Below, piece after piece: positions 38,793 to 49,967 of a stretch of 59,086 nucleotides of DNA; within the stretch, counting starts at the first letter, position 1; each line of letters opens with the position of its first letter. A program made the translations under genes and the position numbers. Location: the NCBI GenBank assembly GCA_013115125.1, contig JABANN010000159.1:1-59086 (forward strand), in the 5' to 3' direction. The notes under the pieces were generated by a model. That model did not search any database. It was not told the DNA's origin and saw nothing but the letters and a program-made list of their open reading frames with translations. The DNA is from Perkinsus olseni. Taxonomy: Eukaryota > Perkinsozoa > Perkinsida.

Positions 38793-39674
38793 AGGACGTA
38801 ACTCCCACGATGAACTAATACTTTTGTGCATTCTATACGAGATGCTGTTGATTTCAAAATCCAATGCGGGAATACACTCGGGCGTTAAGACATGGCGGCG
38901 AAGCAATACTAGACGGTAAAGCAGCATGTCATGCTAAGAGACCCCAAGGGCGCATCGCAGTAGTTAACAGCCTGGTTTAGGGGAGAAACGTTCTCAGTGG
39001 ACCATTGCGGCGCCGAACTATCGAGCCGAGCATGCGCCTGCACAGCAGCGAAGAGAATCTATGGTAGCTCCCTGATAAGGTTGTGAAGGGGGCCGAGGTA
39101 AGATTCTTTAACTCCCTATTCAATGCAACTTGAGTGTCCAGCTTCTGTTGAAGAGTAGTCGAACTGTATGTCCTGGGACATGACGCCCTGCGTTGAGCTC
39201 TCTCCAGCACTACGTAGCACAGGCCTTCGCGCCGACCACGCGAGACTAAGCGGTGATGTGAACGATACACGAGCGTAGAAGTGAGTTGCTATGAAGGCAG
39301 TCGTCTCCCTAAGAAGAAAGAAATGGGTGGGGCTAGGATGCTCCTACTGTGGCTGTTCATGCGGGGACAGCTGTGTGACGTGACACTGTAGCCATGTTTC
39401 CGCTTTACACTAGAAGCAACCTCGCTGTGGATTGTGGAGATCTCCGACCATCAATGCTTGTTAGACCCGCAACCATAAATTATGGCATAGAACCGGTGCC
39501 TGACGGATAGCAGGCGCTCGCCTCCAATATTTCCCACTGTATTCTCGGTACGCATGCCCTGTCTCCCAGCGCACGCACGCTCAATTTTTTGTTCCTCGGC
39601 GAAGGAACACTCTGGCTGGTAGCACATTCACCGTCTTCCCAAGCCGTGTATTCAGGATACCATACGTACTCATC
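38793..39674. other. Intergenic, POLD1 to cysteine-rich gene 1
   Basis: 882 bp. A minus-strand open frame at 39270-38977 lacks an ATG and resembles nothing I know. The upstream block shared with the paralogue lies at 39547-39605. Confidence 0.5.
39547..39605 (+). promoter_or_regulatory. Conserved upstream block, cysteine-rich gene 1
   Basis: Alignable with 40831-40891: both contain GTACGC(A/G)TGCCC, a CGC(A/G)(C/T)ACGCA pair and TTTG(T/C)TCCTCGGC, ending about 70 bp before the ATG in each case. It may be a shared promoter or 5' UTR element, or simply the leftover of tandem duplication. Confidence 0.5.
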
Positions 39675-40067
39675 ATGACTAGACTCTGTCTCTTAGCCTC
39701 GGTCGCTGTGGCACTCGTCTCGGCGGACAACCAGTGCAGCCCTGCCGATCTCGACATCATCACGAAGCGCGATAACTTCAATGAATTCGTGTACGGCTGT
39801 GCCGTGAAGAAGTTGGGTGATGGAGACCGCACTGCCAGGTGTGTGAGAGATGGCTGCGGCATATCGTCTGCTTGTGCCGACTGCTACGGCCTGTACACCA
39901 AGTGCGGTCGAAGCTGTGCAGGGAAGTGTGTAATCGCTGGCAGACCGAGTGACCATGCTTGCCAAGATTGCGTTGAGTCCATGTCTTGCGGCAGTGAACT
40001 CGCTGCGTGCACCGGTGTAAGCGAGCCGCCTTCGCCCCCGTCAAGCCGCAGCAATCAGTGCAACTAG
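39675..40067 (+). CDS. Secreted cysteine-rich protein, tandem paralogue 1
   Basis: Intronless, 130 residues. ATG 39675 opens a signal peptide (MTRLCLLASVAVALVSA) with cleavage predicted before DNQC. The mature part has 14 cysteines spaced as in the neighbour at 40963, suggesting seven disulfides in a small extracellular fold. Motifs shared by both: DNQC, DIITKR, RTA(R/K)CV, GCG(I/L)S, CADCYG, TKCG, CVI(A/G)G, CTG(V/I)SE, and an NQCN or HQCN C-terminus. I recognise no known family. A role in secretion or in host or environment interaction is plausible but pure inference. Unlike its neighbours it has no introns. Confidence 0.85.
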   Translation: MTRLCLLASVAVALVSADNQCSPADLDIITKRDNFNEFVYGCAVKKLGDGDRTARCVRDGCGISSACADCYGLYTKCGRSCAGKCVIAGRPSDHACQDCVESMSCGSELAACTGVSEPPSPPSSRSNQCN

Positions 40068-40962
40068 AGCCCATACCGTTTCTCTGTTTTTCCGAGGATG
40101 ACGAACCGTCATTGGCGATGTCCTCATTTTTCTCATTAACAAACTGCTGGCATCCTAGCCGGCTATGGAGTTTTCTTCAAATTCCGCTGTAGTACTGCCC
40201 ATTATCACCGCACTGACGATCTGTATAGCACAATTTTGGATATCCGTGTGAACTGGGTTTCTCTCGGCAAAGCAGATTTCTTTGAGGCCACCTGCCGCAA
40301 CAGCCATTCTCGGCTTTTGTTGTAAATCCGTTGGGCTCCAGCGCGATCGATCGCCGCTTATCGACCAACCAGAACTATTGGCAGACATTACGAGCACAGC
40401 ACGGCCTTTGTCCGTAGGCGAGCATGGCTGTAGCTGCGGGTTGGAACCAGCATGCACACTCCAGCGCATACCTGGGAGAAGTTCGTCCGACAAGTATGAG
40501 CATTGCGTTGCGTACGGATACTCTGTTGGACGATAAGCGAGCGTTCCAGCGACGTGTCAAGTATGTGCGGATTACTTTCCTGAACTCAAGGTCAAATACT
40601 CAACCGCAGGAACGAGCTCTGTTCTCAACCACTTACGGGAAGGCCTTGCGAATGATTATTCGGCCATGCCGTGCTATACCACACAATCAATGCAACATGC
40701 TAGTGCTTTTTAACCCGGTGGCTGGTACTTATTGAACCGCTGGGTTCGCCTGGGTAGTCGTGGCTCGGGTTCAACTCATGTAGGAAGTGAACTTAGCTAT
40801 GACATCTCACTTTAAGTTTACTGGCATGACAGTACGCGTGCCCGGACGTTGTCTTCGCGTACGCATGCACAATCATTTGCTCCTCGGCAATAGGCTGTCT
40901 CAACTGTAACGAAACCTTCATTTCTACCGTTCTTTATATTCCGGAGTTAGTGCCGATTTACC
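40068..40962. other. Spacer between tandem cysteine-rich genes
   Basis: 895 bp. No exon supported; its end (40831-40891) is the upstream block shared with paralogue 1. I see no broken third copy of the gene. Confidence 0.5.
40831..40891 (+). promoter_or_regulatory. Conserved upstream block, cysteine-rich gene 2
   Basis: Counterpart of 39547-39605, ending 72 bp before the ATG at 40963. See that entry for the shared sub-motifs. Confidence 0.5.
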
Positions 40963-41352
40963 ATGACTATACTCGTCCTCCTTGCATCCATCCTGCCTTT
41001 ACTATTGGCAGACAATCAATGCAACCCAACTGACATCGACATCATCACCAAGCGTAAGAGTTTCGGAGAATTCGCCTACGACTGCGGGTTCCGTAGCCTC
41101 GGCAGTGGCCGTCGTACTGCCAAGTGTGTTATGGAAGGGTGTGGCTTATCCGAGTCTTGCGCTGACTGCTATGGAACGTTCACCAAGTGCGGCCACGGTT
41201 GCGCGATGCAGTGCGTCATCGGAGGCAACCCTGCTACCCCAGCTTGCCAAAAATGCATGGATAAGACCCCTTGTATCGATGCCCTCAGCAAATGCACCGG
41301 CATAAGCGAGCTGCCGCCGCCTCCTTCTCGTCGCAACCACCAATGCAACTAG
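40963..41352 (+). CDS. Secreted cysteine-rich protein, tandem paralogue 2
   Basis: Intronless, 129 residues. Signal peptide MTILVLLASILPLLLA, then DNQC. All 14 mature cysteines line up with those of the gene at 39675. Roughly half of all positions are identical by eye, and the disulfide framework is better kept than the loops. The divergence says the duplication is old enough for both to have been under selection. Both end in NQCN or HQCN directly after a Pro/Ser-rich linker, so this end is probably exposed. Family unknown. Confidence 0.85.
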   Translation: MTILVLLASILPLLLADNQCNPTDIDIITKRKSFGEFAYDCGFRSLGSGRRTAKCVMEGCGLSESCADCYGTFTKCGHGCAMQCVIGGNPATPACQKCMDKTPCIDALSKCTGISELPPPPSRRNHQCN

Positions 41353-42129
41353 AAGGTGCTCCGTTTCCACTTCTCCGACAAGTACTCCGTCTCGTTGCAC
41401 CGGCATGAACAATACATCGGCCATTGAGCCCACGGTTGATTTTTTCGTGTTTTTGGTATTCAGTTCGACGCGTACACTGGACTGCGACCATCACCACTGC
41501 ATGAGAGTAGCCAAGTTGTTTGTTCTCTTTATAACACAGAGTTCTTTTAGCCCGGTATCGAAGCCGTCCTGCTGCGAGTTGAGTTGTAGTGGCTAGTGAA
41601 AACCGGCATACTATCATGCCTAGCACCAACGTCCCTCAATTCAGGAGGGTTTATTTGGGCTAGTTCATCGAGTCAGGAACGTAGCACTCAGACACAAGAG
41701 TAGGAGAAACCTAATGCATTTCAGCCCTGGCATAGATGCCCCTTCCTCATGTGGAGCTGCTACACCCGCCATGGAGACGTCCTCCATGAGCTTCGTCTAG
41801 TATCGAGACCTAGACGAGATTCGAAAGCCGCAGGCATGCGCTGAGGGAGTGCCGAAATTGTGCATCCATCAGATTTACGCGGCCGTAGAATAACCTATAG
41901 ACCCGTTCTCAGGTGAGGCAGTCAGCCTTCAAGCTACTAGTAGTATGAACCTCTTAGTCCCTCACTCTTGGACACATAGACTAACACTGCCCCTGGAGTA
42001 GTTGATTAACGAACAGAGCATAAGTAACACTGGAGTGTGCATTACTGCATTGTTGTTAAATGTAGAGAAACAGACGTTAGAGCATCATCAGCTCGGATAA
42101 AGGAATATGCTTGAGACTTGGTCGAGATT
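41353..42129. other. Intergenic stretch
   Basis: 777 bp between the second cysteine-rich gene (+) and the end of BCD1 (-). No exon, repeat or motif recognised. Confidence 0.5.
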
Positions 42130-44517
42130 TCACCAACCTGCACGCAACATGGTCTTGGCTGCTGCGCAATCGGTTGGAATGGCCTTACCTCCTTTTCCGC
42201 TATTGTAATAACCACCTTTTCCTTTTCCCCAGTCGCCGCCTTTGGTGCCCTTCCCAGAAGGACTCCAGCTATCAGCAACGGCACCCCATCCTGACGTCCA
42301 GCTGCCTCCTGATGGTGAACGAATGCGACCATCAGTCCAACAGGGATTGGTCAGAGAAGAGCGAGATTCCCAAGTCGAGGTAGCAAGCGGCTTACCTTGC
42401 CACTCATTCTGTGACGGAGGATACTGGGGCCCCCAAGACCAGGAATCTGATCCCTTGCCTGAAACAGAACGTCCCGCCACGAGAAGTTGCCAGCTGTTGC
42501 TGATGGCACTACCTCCACCCTTGCGAGCGTTCCACCAGCCGTTGTCGCCGCTGTAGTCTCGCCACTCACCACTGCCTGCTAGAGCCATTCGTGAGGGCAG
42601 GAGCTCCCCCTGTCGTACCAGTGTATTGGCCTGTCCACTGACCCTTCCCGGGTCCAGAGTGACCCTTGCCACCCTTACCACCCTTGCGACTATGTTGATG
42701 CCAGCTACCCTTTCCAGGCGTGGGAGCGGGCGGAGGGAGGTCATCCGCGAGACCCGCATCCTGCTTGCTCGGTTCGGGAACCGGCTGAGAGTAACAAGGG
42801 CAATTGCGATTCGATCAGAGTGGTGGGTCGACCCACCGGCGCGTCCTCCGCGACTTCGACGATTGGCTGCGCTTCTTCTACCATAACCGGGTACTTCGCT
42901 GGCTCCAGAGTGACGATGAAGACTGGATGCTCAACAACGACGCGGAAATGCAGGTTCTCCTTGATAGACTTGGTCAGATCCAGCGACCAGAATCTGAGCA
43001 TATTAAAAGGAAGTACCCCAGGCCGCTTCCCATCGTACTACTTGTTGCAACGGCTAAGGTCCTGCTCGGTATTGTTATAAGGGCTCTCATCATGGTAAGT
43101 GTGGGGCTTGTGGGACATCAGAACCTGCAGCGACCAGGCTAGGCCGATCTTTCCTCACAGAGCGCACGCACCTTCATGAAGACTGATACCTTCTCTGGGC
43201 CAGCGGTGATGTAATCTGGTATAGTGGTTGACAAGTCGCCTGAGAGCGTAAGTCAACAACAACGGACATCAAAGATGGGACCTACGTCTCCATTTATTGG
43301 AAACCAATGCTTCTATCATATCACCAAGCTTAGCCTCCTCAGACGACCTGAATGGACCAGTCTGATGGTACGGTTGGGCTCTGCGACTGAACGCTACACT
43401 TCGTTAAGGACCACTTCGTCGGCCCCTTCCTTGACGGGTTGGAATCGCCATTCTATCTTCCACTGTACCACGGGGTCTTGGGCCGGCGTTGCCTCCTCCG
43501 TAGCGGCCTTTGTGGAGTCACCCGGGGTCTCAGCGGCCCTATCGGGCTGCGGAGTCCCATCCGGAGCGGCCGGAGGGACTTTCTCAGAGCCTTCCTTGAC
43601 GGATGCCTCAGGATTGGGCTCATCAGGTTTGGCCTGAATTCAACTGATATTCTCTAGTGCGCGAGTGACCGAGTGTACCGTTCCTCCTGGCTGCTGCTGT
43701 TGATGCTTCGACTTCGGTTTGCCTCCAGGATACTTCAAGCAAGAGCTGTTGCGTTTGGCGAGTTGGAATAAGTCGGGCACTAGATTCACAGTAGTCCATG
43801 GGGACCGCTTGGAAAGAAGATCGCGCAACCTAGAAGGGACAAGGATAAGCTGACAGGCAAGAGGGGCTAAACGTCAGAATCCAGTACACGAAGACACGTA
43901 GCAACAGACCACGCTGGAAGGCCTTGAAATAGCGCACTTAGCAGGAAACTCTGCTACTACGAATATTAGTAGGCGTACGGAGCACTTACGCGTAACGGGC
44001 TGCGTGCCGCTGCTTCGATCGTGTATTGCGATTAACCTGCCCATTAGCCGTAACAATGGTCGCATGCCCTCAATACTACACTATCGTTCCGAGTCTCCAA
44101 AGCATGTGTCTGCGCAGTGTGAGCTTTACACGAGGCATCTTCGAGAAGGGAAATATCTGGACCACTGCGATGTGAGCAAGGCCTTGCCGAGCCCAATCAT
44201 CCTACCGCGTCGAAGGACCTTCTCGTCGAACTCATTAATAGCAACGTGCTCCACCAGCGCCCGTTTACCTGGTAGTGAGCATACACTGCAACAGAGCACG
44301 GAAGCTCGGCTACCCACCTGTACAGTTGGTCGTTGCCTTATGAGCATTGACGCACTCTAGGCTGCACGTCCTCATGCTACATGCCGGGCATGTGTATCTG
44401 ATCACGTTACACGATGGGCGGTTTCCCGTGCCCAACTGGATAGTACTTGAAGTCGTTCTTCTTGCAAACTTGACATAACGATGCCGATGAAGCACTAGTC
44501 TCTCCGGGAGAACTCAT
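42130..44517 (-). CDS. ZNHIT6: Box C/D snoRNP assembly factor BCD1 (ZNHIT6-like)
   Basis: BCD1 helps assemble box C/D snoRNPs in the nucleus. ATG 44517; about a dozen exons. The N-terminal HIT zinc finger is split by an intron: CQVCKKNDF then KYTCPACSMRTCSLECVNAHK and NCTG, giving the CxxC...CxxC...CxxxC...H...C ligands. Next come the family's VEHVAINEFDEKVLRRD / LLEDA stretch, then RSKQRHAARYALRDLLSKR and TTVNLVPDLFQLAKRNSS, matching the conserved ARRQGINLKLLPNGFTKRKENS region. Then QWKIEWRFQP and a C-terminal KFWSLDLTKSIKENL ... VVVEHPVFIVTL, matching the LDPYKSL..IIEYPTLHVVL end. Past the point where BCD1 normally stops, the chain continues with about 150 residues rich in Gly, Lys, Trp and Ser (GKGSW, GGKGGKGHSGPGKG, GKGKGGYYNSGKGGK), ending RAGW. 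The splice that joins the middle exons near 43380-43290 is my least certain junction. Confidence 0.84.
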
Positions 44518-44954
44518 AAGGGCTCAACAACAGGAGGCAAGCCCTAGCTCGGAACAAGTGAGATTGAACTTGACAACTCAATGCACGATTTTGGGACAGA
44601 ACAAGTGTGACAGAGGCAGTAGCAGCGGCAGGACATCGAGATGGGTGCCATGGGGGGAGATGCATATCATATCGGGCTCATCTGCAACGATTTTAAGCTC
44701 AATAATCATTCGCACTCACAGCACCATGTGGAGCTGCTCAGGAGATTAGGAAGTAGCTCAGAACCTGGAAATAAGAACGCAACGAACTCGGAACAGTACG
44801 AAGTAATACTACAGTTTGAGCCAGGACGCGAAACGAAGGCCCAGACAGACGAGACTACTGACCCGATACTACCCGTCTCCTGCTTGCTCCGTGGTGCTAA
44901 CTACCATAGCAACAACCATTGTGTTCCAGCTCGGCATGCATGAAGGAACTCGCA
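44518..44954. other. Selenoprotein T 3' flank / BCD1 promoter
   Basis: 437 bp between two minus-strand genes. A SECIS element for the upstream selenoprotein would be expected here. ATGA cores occur on the minus strand (for example in GCGAATGATTATTGAGC, near 44710), but I could not draw a convincing SECIS stem, so none is called. Confidence 0.4.
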
Positions 44955-46193
44955 CTAGAACGCAAACTGTACACCTTGTCGCTCAAACGCCTGAGACGTA
45001 GAGACAAGCGCGCGGATGTCGAAGATCCCCATGAGCCTACAGCAACGATATCATTCAGTTTCGGCAACCGGCCCGCCTGGAGTGTAGACCAAATCAGAGT
45101 GTTACCCTTATAGATTTCGAAAGCCCCTGAAAAATTAACACTGAACTTGCCAATGTCACAGCAGACGAGCGCGACCGGCTGGTGATTATTACCAGTGTTC
45201 ATGAGGATACCCTGAATCGTCGACCCGATAAAGTAGACGGCGAAGAAGGCTGTGAACTTGTTGTCTTGCATATTCTTCACCAAATCAGGGGTCGGAATAC
45301 CCATGAAGCCGCACATGGTGTCTACGAGAAGGCTTCAAAGGACAGAACAAGCCGACGTCCGTACCTCCGAAAAATATCATCGCCATCATAAACAGCTGCA
45401 GCATACCCACCAGACGCGAGATATGCATAACCGAGTCAGGGATGGGGTACCTGAGGGGATACACCAACAATACCAGAGCGGCGACTTGAAATAATATGTC
45501 GAGACGCCGAGTATTTCAACGGGAAGCTGGTAGTTGGGCGCCCCGGTAATTACGCATCGTGGATTGAGCCCTACAAGAAACGGCGAAGAATCGACTCGTA
45601 GGAGCTTCAGAGTCTTTCGTGATGTGATATCGTGGCGGCACCGTCGAGTAGTGACATTATTGGTATGGTCGACGAGAAGTAATGACCACAAGAGTAGCTA
45701 CCATGCTATGTGTGATATATCCCTAGACGTCGCATTCCGTTGCCCGCCGAGGTCCAACGTTCCAACCGAGCCAGCGTATTACTCTGTTCCGCGTATGTCC
45801 AGCATGGAGGTGGACTTCTGGTCTAATAGTTGAGCTACTTGTTGGTATGCACCACGGAAAGATCAGCTCTGGCAGAACCTAGAGAGGTGCCCCATTACGA
45901 CGACTAATCTTCGCATGGTGAGCTTACTGAATGGTAATCTGATCCTCTGGCATGAGGGAATCAAGATACGCCCTGTGCGGAATATCCTCTCCTTGCAGAG
46001 CCGTCCGGAAGTAGTCGGGCTTCACAGGGTTGGCCTGAGAGAACTACGCTGAGGGGGAGCGCTCTCGGGCACTGGACAAGGTACTGCTCATTACCGAGGC
46101 CAGTCCGAAGGAGAGGAGGACCAGAGGAAGCAGGGAGAATCGACGGTAAAACTTCGCCAGGATGAAAGACAACAACTGAGATGGTAAGCTCAT
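44955..46193 (-). CDS. SELENOT: Selenoprotein T with in-frame UGA (selenocysteine)
   Basis: Thioredoxin-like ER-membrane selenoprotein. Exons 46193-46095, 46034-45928, 45878-45783, then after a 332-bp intron 45450 onward, and further small exons. A hydrophobic N-terminus (FSLLPLVLLSFGLAS) is followed by the redox motif in exon 3: FCQSU, where U is TGA at 45865-45863, in the place of the family's CVSU. The frame then runs on for 26 codons to the next splice (GAYQQVAQLLDQ ... MLDIRG), and downstream matches SelT well: MHISRLVGMLQLFMMAMIFFG membrane helix, FAVYFIGSTIQGILMNTG, AFEIYKGNTLIWSTLQAG(R)LP. The stop is read as 44957-44955 after a last small intron; without that intron the frame ends at 44897. 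The TGA is therefore best read as Sec rather than a stop. It needs a SECIS, which I could not find. Confidence 0.9.
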
Positions 46194-46551
46194 AAAACGG
46201 CCACGCTCGTGTGATCCTGTCCAATGTTGTATCATATTTTCTACTCGCGCCCACTTATGACGAGTGGACTCAGTGGACGAGTTCCGCGACTGCACACTGG
46301 GGTATGCTTCTCTGCACGTCTATTTCGTCAATCTTCGAAGTTTTCTTGAACGGCAGAGAGATCAGGGCACGGTACGACATGCCGTTACCTATTCCGAAGC
46401 TTCACCCCCTCTGTGACTTGCAGACTGCCACCCGTACTTCATTCGATAGATTCTTCAAATAATCCACGATCTTGCAGTCTTAGTACGCCTTAGACTTCCT
46501 CAGCGCACCTGCGCAGATTCAACATTCTCCATCTGCACAGCACTTTCACTC
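46194..46551. other. Divergent intergenic region, SELENOT / DRC2
   Basis: 358 bp between opposed starts; presumably both promoters. No motif recognised. Confidence 0.5.
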
Positions 46552-49197
46552 ATGAATCCCGACCTTGGAACTAAGACCGCCAAGGCGACCACTCTGAAGA
46601 AGAAGCAGCTGAAGCATGCCGCCGCAAGAGAAGACAGGAACGCGAAATACAATGCTAGCAGGGTGCACGAAAGCTGGATCAAAATTATGAGGTCGTTCGA
46701 ACGGCAAGTGCCTTCCGTGTTTACTCCCTTCCACAGGTCCTATAAAATACAGCAATTGAAGCGTGACATCCAAATCATATCCCAGAATCATGAACGGGAT
46801 GTCGATCGGAAGGACGCGGTGATGCAAATGTTGGACCGTGACCTTGATGAGGGTGAGCTTGGTGGTAGTGATCACCACGCCGTGGGCTTTGGGAAAGAGG
46901 AGAGCCTCGTCGTCTGGTAGAAGACTTTGAAGGAGAGGAAAGCCTCGTCGACATGTCGAGGGCTCTAGTGGCTTACTCTTACATTTTGACTTTAAGGGAA
47001 CCTGGAAGCGTGTTGCTGTTCAGCCGAGGAGCAGCACCAAGTGGCTATAAGATCGGTGTTCGCGGACATGGACACGCTCGTGGATATATTCAAGAGGAAA
47101 CTTCGAGCTCAGGATGATACTTTCCAGAGACAGGTGAGAACGGCTGCTCACCCGATAACTCCACCCCTCTGCTGGCTGTCACTGCTATAACGGGACCCAC
47201 TGAGAGAAGGCATGATTCAACCGTGAGCTGTTGCCTGTCAGCTACGACTCATGAAGGAAGAATTTGAAGCCGAACGCCGCCGTCTGGTTGACCAACACAA
47301 CAAGGAAGTCTCAGAGCTCAACGCCGTTCTCGAACAGGTGAAGAAAGAAAACTCAGTCTGGTAGAGTTCCTCTTGGAGGGTCGACCTTTCAGGTGGATGG
47401 CATCGAGAAGTCGCGAGAACAGAGTGATTTGGCTGAGCATCAAAATAATTACGAGATGATACGTAACAAGAATATTGAGGAAGATCATCAGATGCGCTCC
47501 AACCTCGAGGAACAAATTGAAATACTCAAGGTGGGGGCAGCCCGCAGGGGAAGCGGCTCACGCATCGGCTCTGGAACGGTTTTGCGGCCTGGACGCGTGG
47601 GCTGTTGATTGGCAGTAGTGGTGGAATGTGGGACTCTGACGGTCCTTGCTCAGGACCGATGTAATGCTCAGCTAGCATCATATAAACAAGCGACAGAGAC
47701 AAACACCGCGGACTACAAGAACTACTTGGAAAGGGACCGTACGGAGCAGCTGGCATATCTGTATTGAGAGAAGGAGGATCTTTAAGGTCTCCTATCAACG
47801 CAAGTGGAACAGAAGCTGCGGCAGGTTGACCGAGTCCAGAACGATATCAATGATATTCGTCAAAAGATAGATCAGGTGACTACATGGCCTTTGATAGTCA
47901 CAACTATGTGTATACCAGAACCGCACTGAGTGGGAAGGTCGCAACACCCAATTACGACAGGAGAAGGAGAATGTTCGAAAGCACCTCGCTGAGCTGAAGA
48001 AACGGATGCGTGCAGCGAGAGCCGAGGAGCACTCGAGGTGCGTTATCGAAGGGTGCCGCTGCTTGGTATTCCTGGTGTTGAAATTTTGTCGTGAGCAAGC
48101 ATCGACCTCGGCAGCTTTTGCCTCGCCAGAGTCCTAGGAGAGAAGTACTCTGGAATTCCGTCAACCATCCTCGCTTCGTTGCCCTCAGAATGCTTGACTT
48201 GGTTGGTAATGCAGAGGACTGCAAGCGGCAGCTCAAGGATCAACTGGATCGGGAAGAACGTATACTTAAACTAGCGGAGCTTTGTCGCAAATTTGAGACG
48301 GAGCGAGAGAAGGTTCTGCCGTTTTACTCGAACGCTGATATCAATGTGGACGAGATAGAATTCGAGGTAAGAGCAAGTATAGCGTCAAAATGATGCAAAG
48401 CTTTTCAACTTCAGAATGAGGAGCTTCGCGAGGAGGTCCGGGACGTGCTTGAGCAGCAGAAGACCAACGCCGCCAGTGGCTGTGATGAGAGTACCTACCT
48501 CGACACCTTTTTCAAGAAGGTGAGAGACCTAGTCGCCAGCTGAATGGATCCTTCCTTTTGCCAGTATAACAAGATCCATCTTGATACACTCGCCATCGAG
48601 CAGGAACAGAAACGGTTGGAAACAGAGAACCATCAGCTGCGGGATATACTAGGACAGTTCATAGACGGTAATCTGGCTGAGTGAGCGATGAGCAGCGATA
48701 GGAAACGAACCATTACGTCAACGGTGTCCGCAAAGTTCTTTGTACGGCATCCGCTCCGGGTGAAATATCAGCGCTATGTGCGCAGCAGTGTTACCTACTC
48801 GCGATCAGCTCTTCATGTGAGAGTGCAGTGAACGGTTGCAAGTCGCAGTTCGTGGAGCGCGATGAGCTTCGTTCCCTGCAAGTCAGCCAGTGACTTCCTA
48901 TTCTGGCTCGGTGTTCCCACTATTCTGTCATGCCCTGAGTATCGAATTTCCCGTTACCCCGAGTCCGTCGTCATCTGTCTTTGGAAATTAGGCGTCACCT
49001 TGAGCCCTGAGATCCTCGCCAAACCGAACCCTTTGCTGATCGTCAACGGGCGGGTGAACCTCAACCAGATGGGGGCTCGGAGAGCGGCAGGTAGGTTGCA
49101 ACACCACACTATCGTGACTACTGTCTTTCATGCAGGAGCGGGTCTACTGGGCAAACCGGTGGTACAAGAAGCCCAGATTAAATTCAAATCACCATGA
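46552..49197 (+). CDS. CCDC65: Dynein regulatory complex subunit 2 (DRC2/CCDC65)
   Basis: Coiled-coil subunit of the nexin-dynein regulatory complex, which ties neighbouring axonemal doublets and controls dynein. ATG 46552; about a dozen exons with small introns, plus one of about 320 bp before the end. Family blocks in order: [26 protein letters not shown], near the VDRKD block of the animal protein; [54 protein letters not shown]; the strongly conserved [43 protein letters not shown]; and an end [19 protein letters not shown]. The whole chain is predicted coiled coil. With CFAP52 this is the second axonemal gene in the window, so the organism has motile flagella at some stage. Confidence 0.93.
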
Positions 49198-49967
49198 AGT
49201 TGTTAAGTGTCCGTTATTGTCGTGTTGTTAGTGATTCTCGATGAACTCAAGGACAGCTGGAAGTGATAGAAACTGACAGCCATCTAAACAAGCTGCATCG
49301 AATGGTTATTTCCTATAAGTGGAGGCGAGTCCAATGCCGAGGGGCACAGCCGTGATGACTCGCCACGTGATACAAATGATGGGCCATCGACCTTATGTTC
49401 AGTGCCAGTCATTCTCCCGCTGTCGGGTGGGATTGATAATAAAATCACGAAACGAAGAAGCTTGCGACTGACTGGATACAGAAGTACAGAGGGAGTCGAC
49501 AAGTTGATGAGGTTGATGCGAGACGAACGAGCGTGCGGCGATGGCCTACGCTGCTGTGAGAAGTATCTTCGTATTATCATTGATGGCAGGGAGGACAGGA
49601 CTGCGACAAAGCGGACATGTTGGTTTGATTAACTGTTGAACGAACCACCTGAGCGATGACGATGAATAGAGGAGAGAGCCGTCGCCCTGAGGTTGAGGCT
49701 ACGCTCTTATGCAGTGTGCATGGAAACAATGACCACATGGTAGTAACCGGACACCGGGGTCGTCACGGCAATCGGCGAGACATATAGGGCATTCGAATGA
49801 GCTGGCATGCCTGACATTCAACACGCAGGCTGGATAATAGAAGATACCGACAACCGCAAAACATTGCTTCAACAAGATCGATTAAGAGCGGTCCAACAGG
49901 CCTCACGCTGTTACCACACGAACTACGTGAGGGCCGCTAATACTGCTCATGACTTCTCACCCTCTTA
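49198..49967. other. Convergent intergenic stretch
   Basis: 770 bp between DRC2 (+) and a minus-strand membrane-protein gene. Open frames on both strands at 49284-49632 have no family resemblance, and one of them starts only at GTG. I call no gene. Confidence 0.45.

Noticed and set aside
38977-39270. Minus-strand 97-residue ORF
   Set aside because: Starts at GTG, no family resemblance, no supporting splice partners.
45863-45865. Reading the TGA as a true stop or pseudogene mark
   Set aside because: It falls exactly at the Sec position of CxxU, and sequence on both sides matches SelT with intact splice sites.
49284-49632. Overlapping open frames on both strands after DRC2
   Set aside because: No family resemblance on either strand, and the plus-strand frame begins only at GTG.
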